The notes beneath the pieces were generated by a model, which worked only from the letters and a program-made list of their open reading frames with translations, made no database searches and was not told the origin of the DNA. The position numbers and the translations under genes are program-made. DNA of 39,118 nt from Candidatus Sabulitectum sp. GTDB lineage: Bacteria; Fermentibacterota; Fermentibacteria; Fermentibacterales; JCC-6. Every line of letters starts with the position of its first letter. Positions within the stretch are counted from its first letter, which is position 1. The DNA lies in NCBI GenBank assembly GCA_023145375.1, contig JAGLDY010000042.1:1-39118 (forward strand), in the 5' to 3' direction. This document shows positions 17,227-25,202 of the stretch, one piece after another.

Positions 17227-18777
17227 ATGAGCTCAGTGGATAAAGCCAACAAACTCAGAACACTTCGGGAAGAAGCTCTTCTGGGCGGAGGTGAAAAGAG
17301 GATAGAGAAACAGCATGCCCGGAACAAACTAACCGCCCGTGAAAGGATTGAGTTGCTTCTGGACGAAGGTAGTTTTGAGGAGTTTGACATGCTCAAAACT
17401 CATCGCTGTATTAACTTTGGCCTTGAGAAGCAGAACTTCCTTGGTGATGGAGTAGTAACGGGGTACGGCACCATCGACGGCCGACTTGTTTATATTTTCA
17501 GCCAGGATTTCACCGTCTTCGGAGGTTCTCTGTCTGAAACCTTTGCGGAAAAAATTCTAAAGGTAATGGAAATGGCAGCCATGAACGGTGCTCCTCTCAT
17601 CGGGCTCAATGATTCAGGTGGCGCCAGAATTCAGGAAGGTATTGAAAGTCTTGCGGGGTACGGTAACATTTTTCTGAAGAATGTTCTTTATTCAGGCGTT
17701 ATCCCGCAGATCTCCGCGGTACTCGGACCCTGCGCAGGTGGTGCTGTGTACAGCCCTGCAATAACTGACTTCACCGTGATGGTGGAAGATACCAGCTATA
17801 TGTTCGTAACAGGCCCGGAAGTGGTGAAAGCAGTTACTGGAGAGGATGTCACAAAGGAAGAGCTGGGGGGCGCCAAGATCCACGGAGGCAGAAGCGGAGT
17901 GGCTCATCTGGTCTGCAAGACAGAACAGGAAGCTCTTCAGCTTATCAGAAAGTTAGTGAGCTACATTCCTCAGAACAACATGGAAGACCCTATCTCCATG
18001 CCTCCCACTGACCCGGTGGACAGAGTGGAGGACTGGCTTGACAACTTCATTCCGGACAATCCAAACAAGCCCTATGATATGAGAAAGATCATCTCCGGTA
18101 TCCTTGATCTGGGTGAATTTCTGGAAGTTCAGCGAATGTATGCTCAGAACATCATTATCGGATTTGGGAGACTGAATGGTAAGTCAGTTGGGGTCATTGC
18201 CAATCAACCTGCATATCTTGCCGGTGTTCTTGATAATGACGCTTCTGTGAAAGCTGCCAGATTTGTGCGCTTCTGCGATGCTTTCAACATCCCCCTGGTA
18301 ACTCTGGTTGATGTCCCGGGATTCATGCCTGGAACCAAGCAGGAATACGGTGGGATCATCAGGAATGGGGCAAAGCTTCTTTACGCTTACGCAGAGGCGA
18401 CGGTTCCAAAGATAACGGTGATAACGAGAAAAGCTTACGGCGGTGCCTATGATGTTATGTCATCCAAGCATCTGGGAGCCGATGTAAACTTCGCATGGCC
18501 AACCGCAGAAATTGCTGTGATGGGCCCGGACGGTGCAGTAAACATCATCTTCAAGAAAGAACTTGCAGAAGCATCTGATCCTGTAGCTAGAAAAGCAGAA
18601 CTTGTAAAGGAATACCGTGACAACTTCGCGAACCCCTACAATGCAGCCAACAGAGGTTACATTGATGATGTGATCATGCCGTCAAATACAAGATTCCGCA
18701 TTATCAAGAGCCTGGAGATGCTTCAGTCCAAGCGGCAGGAAGTCCCTGCTAAAAAGCACGGAAATATCCCTCTGTAA
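17227..18777 (+). CDS. mmdA: Methylmalonyl-CoA decarboxylase alpha subunit (carboxyltransferase)
   Basis: 516 residues, normal for acyl-CoA carboxyltransferases. Visible signatures: [24 protein letters not shown] (oxyanion/biotin site), [46 protein letters not shown], and [19 protein letters not shown]. On its own this sequence could be a propionyl-CoA carboxylase beta chain. With the OadG-, biotin carrier- and OadB-type genes directly downstream, and no biotin carboxylase gene, it is read as the decarboxylase subunit that moves CO2 from methylmalonyl-CoA to the biotin carrier. The 3' end overlaps the next gene (TAATG). Confidence 0.93.
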   Translation: MSSVDKANKLRTLREEALLGGGEKRIEKQHARNKLTARERIELLLDEGSFEEFDMLKTHRCINFGLEKQNFLGDGVVTGYGTIDGRLVYIFSQDFTVFGGSLSETFAEKILKVMEMAAMNGAPLIGLNDSGGARIQEGIESLAGYGNIFLKNVLYSGVIPQISAVLGPCAGGAVYSPAITDFTVMVEDTSYMFVTGPEVVKAVTGEDVTKEELGGAKIHGGRSGVAHLVCKTEQEALQLIRKLVSYIPQNNMEDPISMPPTDPVDRVEDWLDNFIPDNPNKPYDMRKIISGILDLGEFLEVQRMYAQNIIIGFGRLNGKSVGVIANQPAYLAGVLDNDASVKAARFVRFCDAFNIPLVTLVDVPGFMPGTKQEYGGIIRNGAKLLYAYAEATVPKITVITRKAYGGAYDVMSSKHLGADVNFAWPTAEIAVMGPDGAVNIIFKKELAEASDPVARKAELVKEYRDNFANPYNAANRGYIDDVIMPSNTRFRIIKSLEMLQSKRQEVPAKKHGNIPL

Positions 18778-19166
18778 TGCTAGCAGCAACACTACTTCAA
18801 GCTGTTATGTCGGCACCTGATCAACAGCTGATCGACATAGGCCTCAGACTGGCTCTGATAGGAATGGGTACTGTATTCATTGGCCTTCTGATTCTCTCTG
18901 TATCTCTGCCTCTTGTAAAAAAGATAGCAGAGGGAAAGAAAGCAAGACTGGTTGCAGCAGGGTCTGAAGTTACTCCTGCAGAGCTGACAAAGCATGAGGT
19001 TGCAGCAATAACGACTGCAATTCACGCTCACCTTTTGAGGATCAATAAATTGGAAGATATGAAACTCACATGGGAGATGTACGAAAAACCATACTCTCCC
19101 TGGAGAATGGCAGGAAGATCAAAGATGCTTATTGATCGAACCTCTTTCAGACAGAGGAGCAGATAA
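18777..19166 (+). CDS. mmdD: OadG/MmdD-type small membrane subunit of the Na+-pumping decarboxylase
   Basis: 129 residues starting at the ATG inside TAATG of mmdA. One transmembrane helix (about residues 24-46, ALIGMGTVFIGLLILSVSL) matches the OadG/delta subunit pattern, where the helix carries a GMGxVF motif. The remaining ~80 residues are charged and probably cytoplasmic; the tail (TWEMYEKPYSPWRMAGRSKM) is typical of these subunits. The subunit assembles the alpha carboxyltransferase and biotin carrier with the membrane pump. It overlaps the next gene again by TAATG, so its translation is coupled. Short and divergent, but position makes the call secure. Confidence 0.85.
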   Translation: MLAATLLQAVMSAPDQQLIDIGLRLALIGMGTVFIGLLILSVSLPLVKKIAEGKKARLVAAGSEVTPAELTKHEVAAITTAIHAHLLRINKLEDMKLTWEMYEKPYSPWRMAGRSKMLIDRTSFRQRSR

Positions 19167-19603
19167 TGCCCGAGTACAGAATAACTGTGGATGACAAATC
19201 TTACTCGGTTAACATTGGCCGAATAGAAGATGACAAGGTCGAAGTTACACTGGGGGGTCGAACTTTCTCTGTAGGTATTGAATACCCCGGGAACAAATCT
19301 CAGAAAACACCGATCCTCAGCAGAGGATGTGCTGTGCCGGATGCTTCTTCTGCTCCTGATAAAACCTCCGCACCTGGACAAACCTCAGGAATGGGAAAAA
19401 TTCTGGCACCGTTGCCGGGAACCGTTCTCAAAATTCTTGTAGCCATGGGTGATCAGGTTACTAAAGGCCAGACTGTGGCAGTGATGGAAGCTATGAAAAT
19501 GGAAAATGAAATAGAGGCTCCAGTCAGCGGAAAGATCTCGCAAATTGCCGTGAAGGAGGGTGACACTATTCTGGAGAATGCCCTCATCATGAGTATAGGT
19601 TAG
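19166..19603 (+). CDS. mmdC: Biotin carboxyl carrier subunit of the decarboxylase
   Basis: 145 residues. The C-terminal half is a biotinyl domain with the biotinylation motif EAMKM at Lys111 (VMEAMKMENEIEAP), preceded by ILAPLPGTVLKILVAMGD and followed by VKEGDTILE. The N-terminal ~60 residues (MPEYRITVDDKSYSVNIG) form the small beta domain seen in decarboxylase carriers, and a Pro/Ala/Ser-rich linker (DASSAPDKTSAPGQTSG) joins them. The biotin is carboxylated by MmdA and decarboxylated by the pump subunit MmdB. Start by TAATG overlap with mmdD. Firm assignment. Confidence 0.95.
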   Translation: MPEYRITVDDKSYSVNIGRIEDDKVEVTLGGRTFSVGIEYPGNKSQKTPILSRGCAVPDASSAPDKTSAPGQTSGMGKILAPLPGTVLKILVAMGDQVTKGQTVAVMEAMKMENEIEAPVSGKISQIAVKEGDTILENALIMSIG

Positions 19604-19614
19604 GAGAAAACTGA

Positions 19615-20826
19615 ATGATATTAGCTACTCGCCTCCTAACTGCACTTACCGCCAATACGGGAGAGCTCAACCTTAGTAATGTCAACTTTGCCAGCTATCT
19701 GGGGGACTCCGGTTTCGGCCAGATAGAAATTGGCAATGTGATCATGATCATAATGGGAATTGTAATGATCTATCTGGCTATCAAAAAGGACTATGAGCCT
19801 CTGCTTCTCATTCCCATCGGATTCGGAATAATTGCAGGAAACATGCCTTACAATCCGGATCTTATTCCCATAGGATATCTGGATGTTCTTGGAGGACAGC
19901 AGTCTGTTTTCAAGATGTTCTACTTCGGTGTATCCAGCGGTCTATTCCCCCCTCTCATCTTCCTGGGTATAGGAGCAATGACCGACTTCAGCGCCCTTCT
20001 ATCCAATCCGAAGCTTCTTCTTCTAGGTGCAGCAGCACAGATAGGTATCTTCATAACTCTGCTTGGTTCCCTCTTTCTGGGCTTTAACATACAGGAGGCG
20101 GCAGCCATCGGGATCATTGGAGGAGCAGACGGACCAACGGCTATCTTTGTAGCCAGCCAGATGGCCCCTCATCTGCTTGGTGCCATTGCTATTGCAGCCT
20201 ATTCCTACATGGGTCTGGTTCCTGTCATCCAGCCACCGATCATGCGCCTGCTCACCACAGATGAAGAGCGCAGGCGTAAAATGAAACCCACCAGGCATGT
20301 TTCCCAGACGGAAAAGATCCTCTTTCCGATAATTGCATTCTTCATCACAGCATTCATTGCTCCCGGGGCTATTACCCTTCTTGGAATGCTCTTCTTCGGT
20401 AATCTCCTGAAGGAAAGCGGTGTGACAAGAAGACTTGCTGACAGTGCCCAGGGATCTTTGAACAACATAGTCGTCATTCTTCTGGGATTCAGTGTAGGTA
20501 CCAGCACACAGGCGCGGTACTTCCTCACAACCGATTCGATCAAGATATTTGTTCTTGGTGCCCTGAGCTTTGCCATTGCAACTGCAGGAGGTGTTCTCTT
20601 CGCAAAATTCATGAATTTGTTCCTGAAAGGCGACAACAAGCTGAACCCGCTTGTGGGTGCAGCCGGTGTGAGCGCGGTTCCTGATTCCGCCAGGGTTGTG
20701 GAGGTTGAAGGTCGCAAGTATGACAAAAGCAATCATCTGCTTATGCACGCCATGGCTCCCAATGTGGCCGGAGTGATCGGCAGTGCAATTGCCGCTGGTG
20801 TTCTTCTCAGTATGGTACCCCACTAA
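19615..20826 (+). CDS. mmdB: Na+-translocating decarboxylase beta subunit (OadB/MmdB)
   Basis: 403 residues, about 9 or more transmembrane helices. Key motifs: GIIGGADGPTAIF, with the Asp essential for Na+ movement, SMVxIVQPP-like VPVIQPPIM, GFSVGTSTQ, SAVPDSARVV and MAPNVAGVIGSAIAAG. This subunit decarboxylates carboxybiotin and pumps Na+ out of the cell, giving energy conservation from methylmalonyl-CoA to propionyl-CoA. GGAG lies close before the ATG, 11 bases after mmdC. It overlaps the next gene by TAATG. A long minus-strand frame across it (20023-20823) is coincidental. Confidence 0.96.
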   Translation: MILATRLLTALTANTGELNLSNVNFASYLGDSGFGQIEIGNVIMIIMGIVMIYLAIKKDYEPLLLIPIGFGIIAGNMPYNPDLIPIGYLDVLGGQQSVFKMFYFGVSSGLFPPLIFLGIGAMTDFSALLSNPKLLLLGAAAQIGIFITLLGSLFLGFNIQEAAAIGIIGGADGPTAIFVASQMAPHLLGAIAIAAYSYMGLVPVIQPPIMRLLTTDEERRRKMKPTRHVSQTEKILFPIIAFFITAFIAPGAITLLGMLFFGNLLKESGVTRRLADSAQGSLNNIVVILLGFSVGTSTQARYFLTTDSIKIFVLGALSFAIATAGGVLFAKFMNLFLKGDNKLNPLVGAAGVSAVPDSARVVEVEGRKYDKSNHLLMHAMAPNVAGVIGSAIAAGVLLSMVPH

Positions 20827-21809
20827 TGCTTGCCAGGTATGATTATCTCGTAACAGGCGGGGCCGGCTTTATCGGCTCCCACCTGTGCGAGAGACTGATT
20901 GCAGAGGGAAAGTCGGTGTGTGTTCTTGATGACCTTTCAACAGGACATTTGAGTAACATTCAGGGGCTCCTGCAACAGGAGAGCTTTCACTTCATTGAAG
21001 GTTCGGTTCTCTCCGTTGAAACAGTTAATGATTGCGTGAACAAATGCAGTGAAGTGATTCATCTTGCTGCTGCAGTTGGTGTTGATAATGTGATTAACAA
21101 GCCTGTTGAAACGATTGAGACCAATGTGAATGGGACTGAGAACATTCTCAAAGCTGCAAGAAACGGTAACAAAAAGGTATTTATAGCCTCCACCAGCGAA
21201 GTCTACGGTAAAGGCTGGAAGGTCCCCTTCAAAGAGGACGGAGACATTGTTCTAGGGCCAACCTCAAGGAACAGGTGGAGCTATGCCTGTTCAAAAGCTC
21301 TGGATGAGTTCCTGGCTCTTGCCTACAATCACTCATATGGACTTCCTGTGGTTATCTGCAGATTCTTCAATACTGTGGGTCCCCGGCAATCCGGCAGATA
21401 TGGGATGGTTCTTCCCAGGTTCATCAATCAGGCTCTCACAGGAAAGCCTGTTACCGTTTTCGGTAATGGTACTCAGACCAGATGTTTCAGCCTGGTTTCT
21501 GAAGTGGTAGACTGCGTACTTGCTCTTATGGATACTCCGAAAGCTGTAGGCAGGGTGGTAAATGTGGGTTCAACTGAAGAGATCACCATACTGGAACTGG
21601 CTCGACGGGTAAGAGAAATATCAGGATCCAGTTCCGAGATAATCATTGTCCCATACGAGGAAGCGTATCCAGCTGGTTTTGAAGATATGCAGCGGAGGGT
21701 CCCGGATGTTTCCAGGCTTATGGACCTCATTGGCATCCGTCCTGAAGCTGATACGGCAACCATTATCAGAAAAGTTATCGAATACGGAATTCCCGAAGGG
21801 GCGCGGTGA
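20826..21809 (+). CDS. NAD-dependent nucleotide-sugar epimerase/dehydratase
   Basis: 327 residues, extended SDR family. The NAD site VTGGAGFIGSHLCERL lies at about 9-24, then a second site DDLSTGHLSN, the catalytic STSEVYGKGW (Ser/Thr), and YACSK giving the Tyr-x3-Lys pair (about residues 155-159). RFFNTVGPRQSGRYGMV and NGTQTRCFSLVSEVVD follow. These suit a UDP-glucose 4-epimerase or UDP-glucuronate decarboxylase/epimerase type. It starts by TAATG overlap with mmdB but has no obvious link to propionate metabolism, and probably serves cell-envelope glycan synthesis. The precise substrate is uncertain. Confidence 0.9.
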   Translation: MLARYDYLVTGGAGFIGSHLCERLIAEGKSVCVLDDLSTGHLSNIQGLLQQESFHFIEGSVLSVETVNDCVNKCSEVIHLAAAVGVDNVINKPVETIETNVNGTENILKAARNGNKKVFIASTSEVYGKGWKVPFKEDGDIVLGPTSRNRWSYACSKALDEFLALAYNHSYGLPVVICRFFNTVGPRQSGRYGMVLPRFINQALTGKPVTVFGNGTQTRCFSLVSEVVDCVLALMDTPKAVGRVVNVGSTEEITILELARRVREISGSSSEIIIVPYEEAYPAGFEDMQRRVPDVSRLMDLIGIRPEADTATIIRKVIEYGIPEGAR

Positions 21810-22591
21810 TCCATTCTATAACCAGCAGAGCGAACGGCCGGGTGAAGATGGCTGCGTCTCTGGACAGGTCGTCCTCCTGCCGAAAAAGAAACAGGTTCCT
21901 TATGGAAGGGCCCAGATTTATCAGCGATCACCTTGCAAGAGGCGGAAACATTGACTTCATCGCCATAAGCGGGAATGCAACAGAGGAATCTGTACTCATT
22001 GCGAAAATGGCTGACGATTCAGGCCATCAGGTAATTCAACTTCCTGAAGAGCTGTTTTCAAGCATCTCAAACACAGGCAATACCCAGGGGATCACGGCCA
22101 TCTGCACAATACCGGAGCACTCTCTGGAAGATGTGTTCTCTGGAAAGACCGTTCTGGTTCTTGACGGAGTGGCAGATCCAGGGAACGCCGGTACCGCAAT
22201 CCGTTCTGCTGCCGCATTCGGTTGTTCAGGGGTGGTTTTTCTTAAAGGAAGCGCCTTCCCGTGGAGTCCGAAAGTAACCAGATCCTCGGCTGGTTTGAAC
22301 TCCGCAATCCCGATCCGTGAAGTGGATAACCTCACAGACATACCGGCAAAGTTCCCTGATTACAGCATTCTGGGTGCGCAAAGTGATGGAATATCTATGA
22401 ACAAAATATTTGAGACCCTCACAGTACCGGCTTGCATTGTGATCGGCTCTGAAGCCCACGGCTTATCCGCGATCTCTCAGAGATCCATCACCGACACCGT
22501 GTCCATTCCAATGACAAAGAATGTTGAGTCTCTCAATGCCGGAGTAAGTGCTTCGATCCTGCTCTCTTCCCTGTTCAGAAAGAACTTTTAA
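21806..22591 (+). CDS. SpoU/TrmH-family RNA 2'-O-ribose methyltransferase
   Basis: 261 residues. A GTG at 21806 inside GTGA overlapping the epimerase stop gives ITSRANGRVKMAASL, matching the usual TrmH-family N-terminus, so it is preferred over the ATG at 21848. The N-terminal substrate-binding domain continues with KRNRFLMEGPRFISD. SPOUT motifs follow: LVLDGVADPGNAGTAIRSAAAF (motif 1), IVIGSEAHGLS (motif 2) and VESLNAGVSASILL (motif 3), making the trefoil-knot SAM site. It would methylate a ribose in rRNA or tRNA. It ends 17 bases inside the convergent minus-strand gene. The exact target cannot be told. Confidence 0.92.
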   Translation: MIHSITSRANGRVKMAASLDRSSSCRKRNRFLMEGPRFISDHLARGGNIDFIAISGNATEESVLIAKMADDSGHQVIQLPEELFSSISNTGNTQGITAICTIPEHSLEDVFSGKTVLVLDGVADPGNAGTAIRSAAAFGCSGVVFLKGSAFPWSPKVTRSSAGLNSAIPIREVDNLTDIPAKFPDYSILGAQSDGISMNKIFETLTVPACIVIGSEAHGLSAISQRSITDTVSIPMTKNVESLNAGVSASILLSSLFRKNF

Positions 22592-23204
22592 CACCTGCAA
22601 AGGTCTGAGCCTCTAAACCCTGGGTGGTCACAAAAAGCAGGTTGGGAACAACCGTTGTAAGGTAACCAAAGGTTGAATCAGGGGAGTAGCCCACAAGAGC
22701 ACTGTTAACATCATCTTCCCAGTTCATGGTGTATATTCTGCTGTCCGGCGGATCAATAGGGCCACTCCAGGAAAGCTCATAAAGAAGATTCGAGGATACG
22801 TCGTAAAAGAATGGCTCATCGAACTCAAACATTATCCACGCACCACCAGCAATATTTGTCAGTTCAAGTTGAGGTTCTGAAAAGACCTCAACTGCCGGAG
22901 TTGAATTCCAGTTATCAGCAAATCTTGCTGTGAGTTCATCCAGATCAGTATATCCCAGAGACAAAGAGAATTCATAGTAGGATCCAGTCTTCTCAGAATA
23001 CTCTGAGGGCATGAAACCCAGAGCAGCTATCTCAACCGGTGAACCGCCCATGTCTTCAGCTGTTACCATCACCTGATGGCGTCTTTCGTCTCCGTTTCAA
23101 TGGCAGAAAGGATTCAGCGACTCAAAGTCAGGAGCGCCTATCTCTATTTCACCAGCTACAGCAAAACCGCTGATCAGTACCAGCATCAAAGCAACCTTGT
23201 TCAT
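22575..23204 (-). pseudogene. Secreted beta-rich protein with an in-frame UGA near the N-terminus
   Basis: On the minus strand a GGAG site precedes an ATG at 23204 that opens a good signal peptide (MNKVALMLVLISGFAVAG). The reading frame meets TGA at 23097-23099 (context F-C-H-stop-N-G-D-E-R-R-H-Q) and then continues, open, to the TGA at 22575. The flow before and after the stop (mature domain ~170 residues, beta-rich, with GYTDLDELTARFADNW and LLYELSWSGP) looks like one protein. It may be a nonsense mutation, a selenocysteine codon, or a sequencing error. The C-terminus ends in A-G-V-K-S-S-F, shared with the protein at 37961. Function unknown; no enzyme motif. Restarting at GTG 23072 would lose the signal peptide. 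Confidence 0.6.
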
Positions 23205-23533
23205 TATTATCTCCAGTTCATAAAATTTCGTGTCCGGTAACATAAGCAAGCTCTTCCTTCATGGGTATTGAACTTCTCCGTACTGAATTAGTCTGCCGTG
23301 TCATTGGCGCCCGGTAGAAAACAACGTACTTTCTTAAAAAGTTGAGAATGAGATTACCCACTCTATAGGCAATCCTCCTAGTCTGTACAAGCTCTCTCGT
23401 CGCTGGTACACTGTTCACTGTTCCCGGTGGTTCTGCGGAAGCAACAATTTCCTTCAAAGACTAGATAACCATATGGTAGCTTTTGGTTCCCCTGATGAGA
23501 AGAGAAGACTTCTTCTTTTCACTCCTTTTAATT
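23205..23533. other. Gap of ~330 bases without a convincing gene
   Basis: A minus-strand frame at 23218-23457 (79 residues, TTG start preceded by a stop two codons upstream, no ribosome site) contains VGNLILNFLRKYVVFYRA but matches nothing I recognise. It may be a decayed fragment. No terminator with a T-run and no RNA structure stands out. The short imperfect hairpin around 23500 has no T-run. Confidence 0.5.
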
Positions 23534-24208
23534 TCAAAGCAGATGAGCGCCCTGTAGTCTGAGCCATTTCTTCAGATGTCTCACATCTCCCAGGTAGCGT
23601 TCAACCGTACCCCAGAACAGATGGGAATGGTTTCTGTGTTTCAAGTGAACCAGCTCGTGAACAAATACATATTCGATCACATTCAGAGGAGCATGAACCA
23701 GTTTCCTGTTCATCATTATGACACCCCCGGCACTGCAACTTCCCCATCTGGTCCGGGCGTTTCCGATTCTGATCCGCTGAGGGCTCTTTCCTGCTTTCTC
23801 CTTATAGTGATCTGCAAAAGCGCCCACCGTAATAAGAAGCTGCTCTTCAAGCCAATTAAAGAGTCTGTTACCGAAAAGCCAAGTCTCTTCTAAAAGCAGT
23901 CTGTCGTTCTGAACAATGGGATAAGTCTTGTTCTCCACAACCTGCAGATGTAATTCCCTGCCGAAAAACCAGAGAACTGCCCCGTCTTCCAGTTGAACGA
24001 GGGAAGAAGGTCCTTCAAAGGAGCTGAAAAGGGCAAGTTTCTCTTCGATCCACTGTTTCCTGCTTTCAACAAATGCATCTATTACTTTTTGGTCTGCTCC
24101 AGTTGGAGCAATGACAGAAACAGAGCCGGGAGATACCCTGATGGATATCCTTCTGGCTCTACTGCTGTATCTAAGTGAGTATCCTCTCTGATCAACTCCA
24201 GCTGTCAT
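23534..24208 (-). CDS. YgjP-type (DUF45/WLM-like) zinc metallopeptidase
   Basis: 224 residues. It has the zincin motif HELVH at about residues 184-188, followed by LKHRNHSHLFW giving the third ligand region, and the upstream family hallmark RIRIGNARTRWGSCSAGG (about 148-163). The N-terminal half is a beta domain (YSLRYSSRARRISIRVSP, VSVIAPTGAD) found in this family. The family is presumed to hydrolyse proteins; some members act on peptides or peptide crosslinks, but the role is poorly known. The sulfotransferase-like gene upstream overlaps its start by 17 bases, so they are co-transcribed. No signal peptide, so cytoplasmic. Confidence 0.9.
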   Translation of the reverse strand: MTAGVDQRGYSLRYSSRARRISIRVSPGSVSVIAPTGADQKVIDAFVESRKQWIEEKLALFSSFEGPSSLVQLEDGAVLWFFGRELHLQVVENKTYPIVQNDRLLLEETWLFGNRLFNWLEEQLLITVGAFADHYKEKAGKSPQRIRIGNARTRWGSCSAGGVIMMNRKLVHAPLNVIEYVFVHELVHLKHRNHSHLFWGTVERYLGDVRHLKKWLRLQGAHLL

Positions 24209-24671
24209 TATTGTAAAACAATCCTGCGACAGGTTCTGTTATTGTCTGAACAGTATCCTTCTCAGTTGATGTCAGGCTTTTTTTCCAAAGTCTGGTTAGA
24301 CTGGCTGAATCCTGTCTGAATTCCGAAATGTATTCAATGCTGAGACCCTCATGCCGTACCAGTAGCCAATCCTGATGCTTTTCCTTGTATTGATGGATAA
24401 CCTGATGAAAGACTTTCCAGCATAGAACGGCATCCTCTAGTACATAACCTTTCGGTCTCCTGCGGGAGGCTATTCTTTCCAGTATCTCACTTTGAATCTC
24501 TTCAGGAAGGAGTTTCCTGCAGTGTCTCTTCAGCGGATGTTTGCTGAACAGGGCAGAGAACATACAGTTGAACGGTTCCCAGACAAAATAGAGTTCCTCA
24601 GAAAGACAGAGCATCTCTCCAACCCGGGAAGTTCCAGTTCTGTTGCCTCCGGTTACAAGTACAGGTTTCAT
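24192..24671 (-). CDS. Shortened sulfotransferase-like protein, probably decaying
   Basis: 159 residues; sulfotransferases of this type usually run 270-330. The N-terminus has the 5'-phosphosulfate loop TGGNRTGTSRVGEML (about 7-21), followed by LSEELYFVWEPF. Then the sequence jumps to WKVFHQVIHQYKEKHQDW, LLVRHEGLS and, straight after EYISEFR, to LWKKSLTSTEKDTVQTITE near the end. The middle part with the 3'-phosphate site and the region after LVRHEGLS appear to be missing, while the frame stays open. I infer two in-frame internal deletions from an ancestral sulfotransferase acting on sugars or glycolipids. It shares a transcript with the YgjP-type gene. Confidence 0.6.
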   Translation of the reverse strand: MKPVLVTGGNRTGTSRVGEMLCLSEELYFVWEPFNCMFSALFSKHPLKRHCRKLLPEEIQSEILERIASRRRPKGYVLEDAVLCWKVFHQVIHQYKEKHQDWLLVRHEGLSIEYISEFRQDSASLTRLWKKSLTSTEKDTVQTITEPVAGLFYNNDSWS

Positions 24672-24791
24672 CAGCCTCCAGAATCAGGTAAAAGTAGATT
24701 GCCATAATAGCCAGTTCCTTTGCGGATGACCAGTAACTTGACACCGCACTATCCACCGGCCATTGTGCCCGTAACCGAGTGAAAGGTACAA

Positions 24792-25199
24792 ATGGTAAAA
24801 CTGGTCGTGAATTCTGACCTCTGCACAGGATGCCTGAACTGTCAAACAGTCTGTGCCCTTGTTCACGGAGGCAGGCAGGACAGGTCAGCTTCCTCCATAA
24901 GAGTTGAGCTTGAGATATTCACAGGATTGAACACCATTACATACTGCAGACAGTGTGAAGATCCTGAGTGCAGGAACGCCTGCCCCGTTGGTGCTATTCA
25001 AAGAGATGAGAGTACCGGGGCATGGAAGATCGACTATGACATCTGCATTAAATGCGGGGAATGCATCACAGCATGCTCATACGGAGCAATGTTCCTGAAA
25101 GAAGAAATACCGCTGAAATGCGATCTCTGTAACGGTGAACCTGCCTGTGTCGAAGCCTGTGCATTCAACGCAATTACTATTGGAACCTATGAAAGATAG
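24792..25199 (+). CDS. Four-cluster [4Fe-4S] ferredoxin-like electron-transfer protein
   Basis: 135 residues with 16 Cys in four groups: CTGCLNCQTVC, CRQCEDPECRNACPVG, CIKCGECITAC and CDLCNGEPACVEAC. This is the HycB/DmsB/AOR-partner iron-sulfur subunit pattern, binding four [4Fe-4S] clusters. A GAAAGG ribosome site precedes the ATG. The AOR gene follows after 3 bases, so this is most likely its dedicated electron carrier, taking electrons from aldehyde oxidation. No signal peptide or membrane helix, so cytoplasmic. Strong call; the final acceptor is not known. Confidence 0.93.
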   Translation: MVKLVVNSDLCTGCLNCQTVCALVHGGRQDRSASSIRVELEIFTGLNTITYCRQCEDPECRNACPVGAIQRDESTGAWKIDYDICIKCGECITACSYGAMFLKEEIPLKCDLCNGEPACVEACAFNAITIGTYER

Positions 25200-25202
25200 A
25201 GC

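Noticed and set aside
17227-18777. Reading the carboxyltransferase as propionyl-CoA carboxylase beta chain
   Set aside because: No biotin carboxylase gene is nearby and the OadG-, BCCP- and OadB-type subunits follow directly, which fits the decarboxylase pump.
20023-20823. 266-codon minus-strand frame across mmdB
   Set aside because: It is antisense to a highly conserved membrane subunit; the translation is Cys/His-rich noise without any domain.
23218-23457. 79-codon minus-strand frame in the gap between the UGA-interrupted gene and the YgjP-type gene
   Set aside because: TTG start directly after an in-frame stop, no ribosome site, and no family resemblance.
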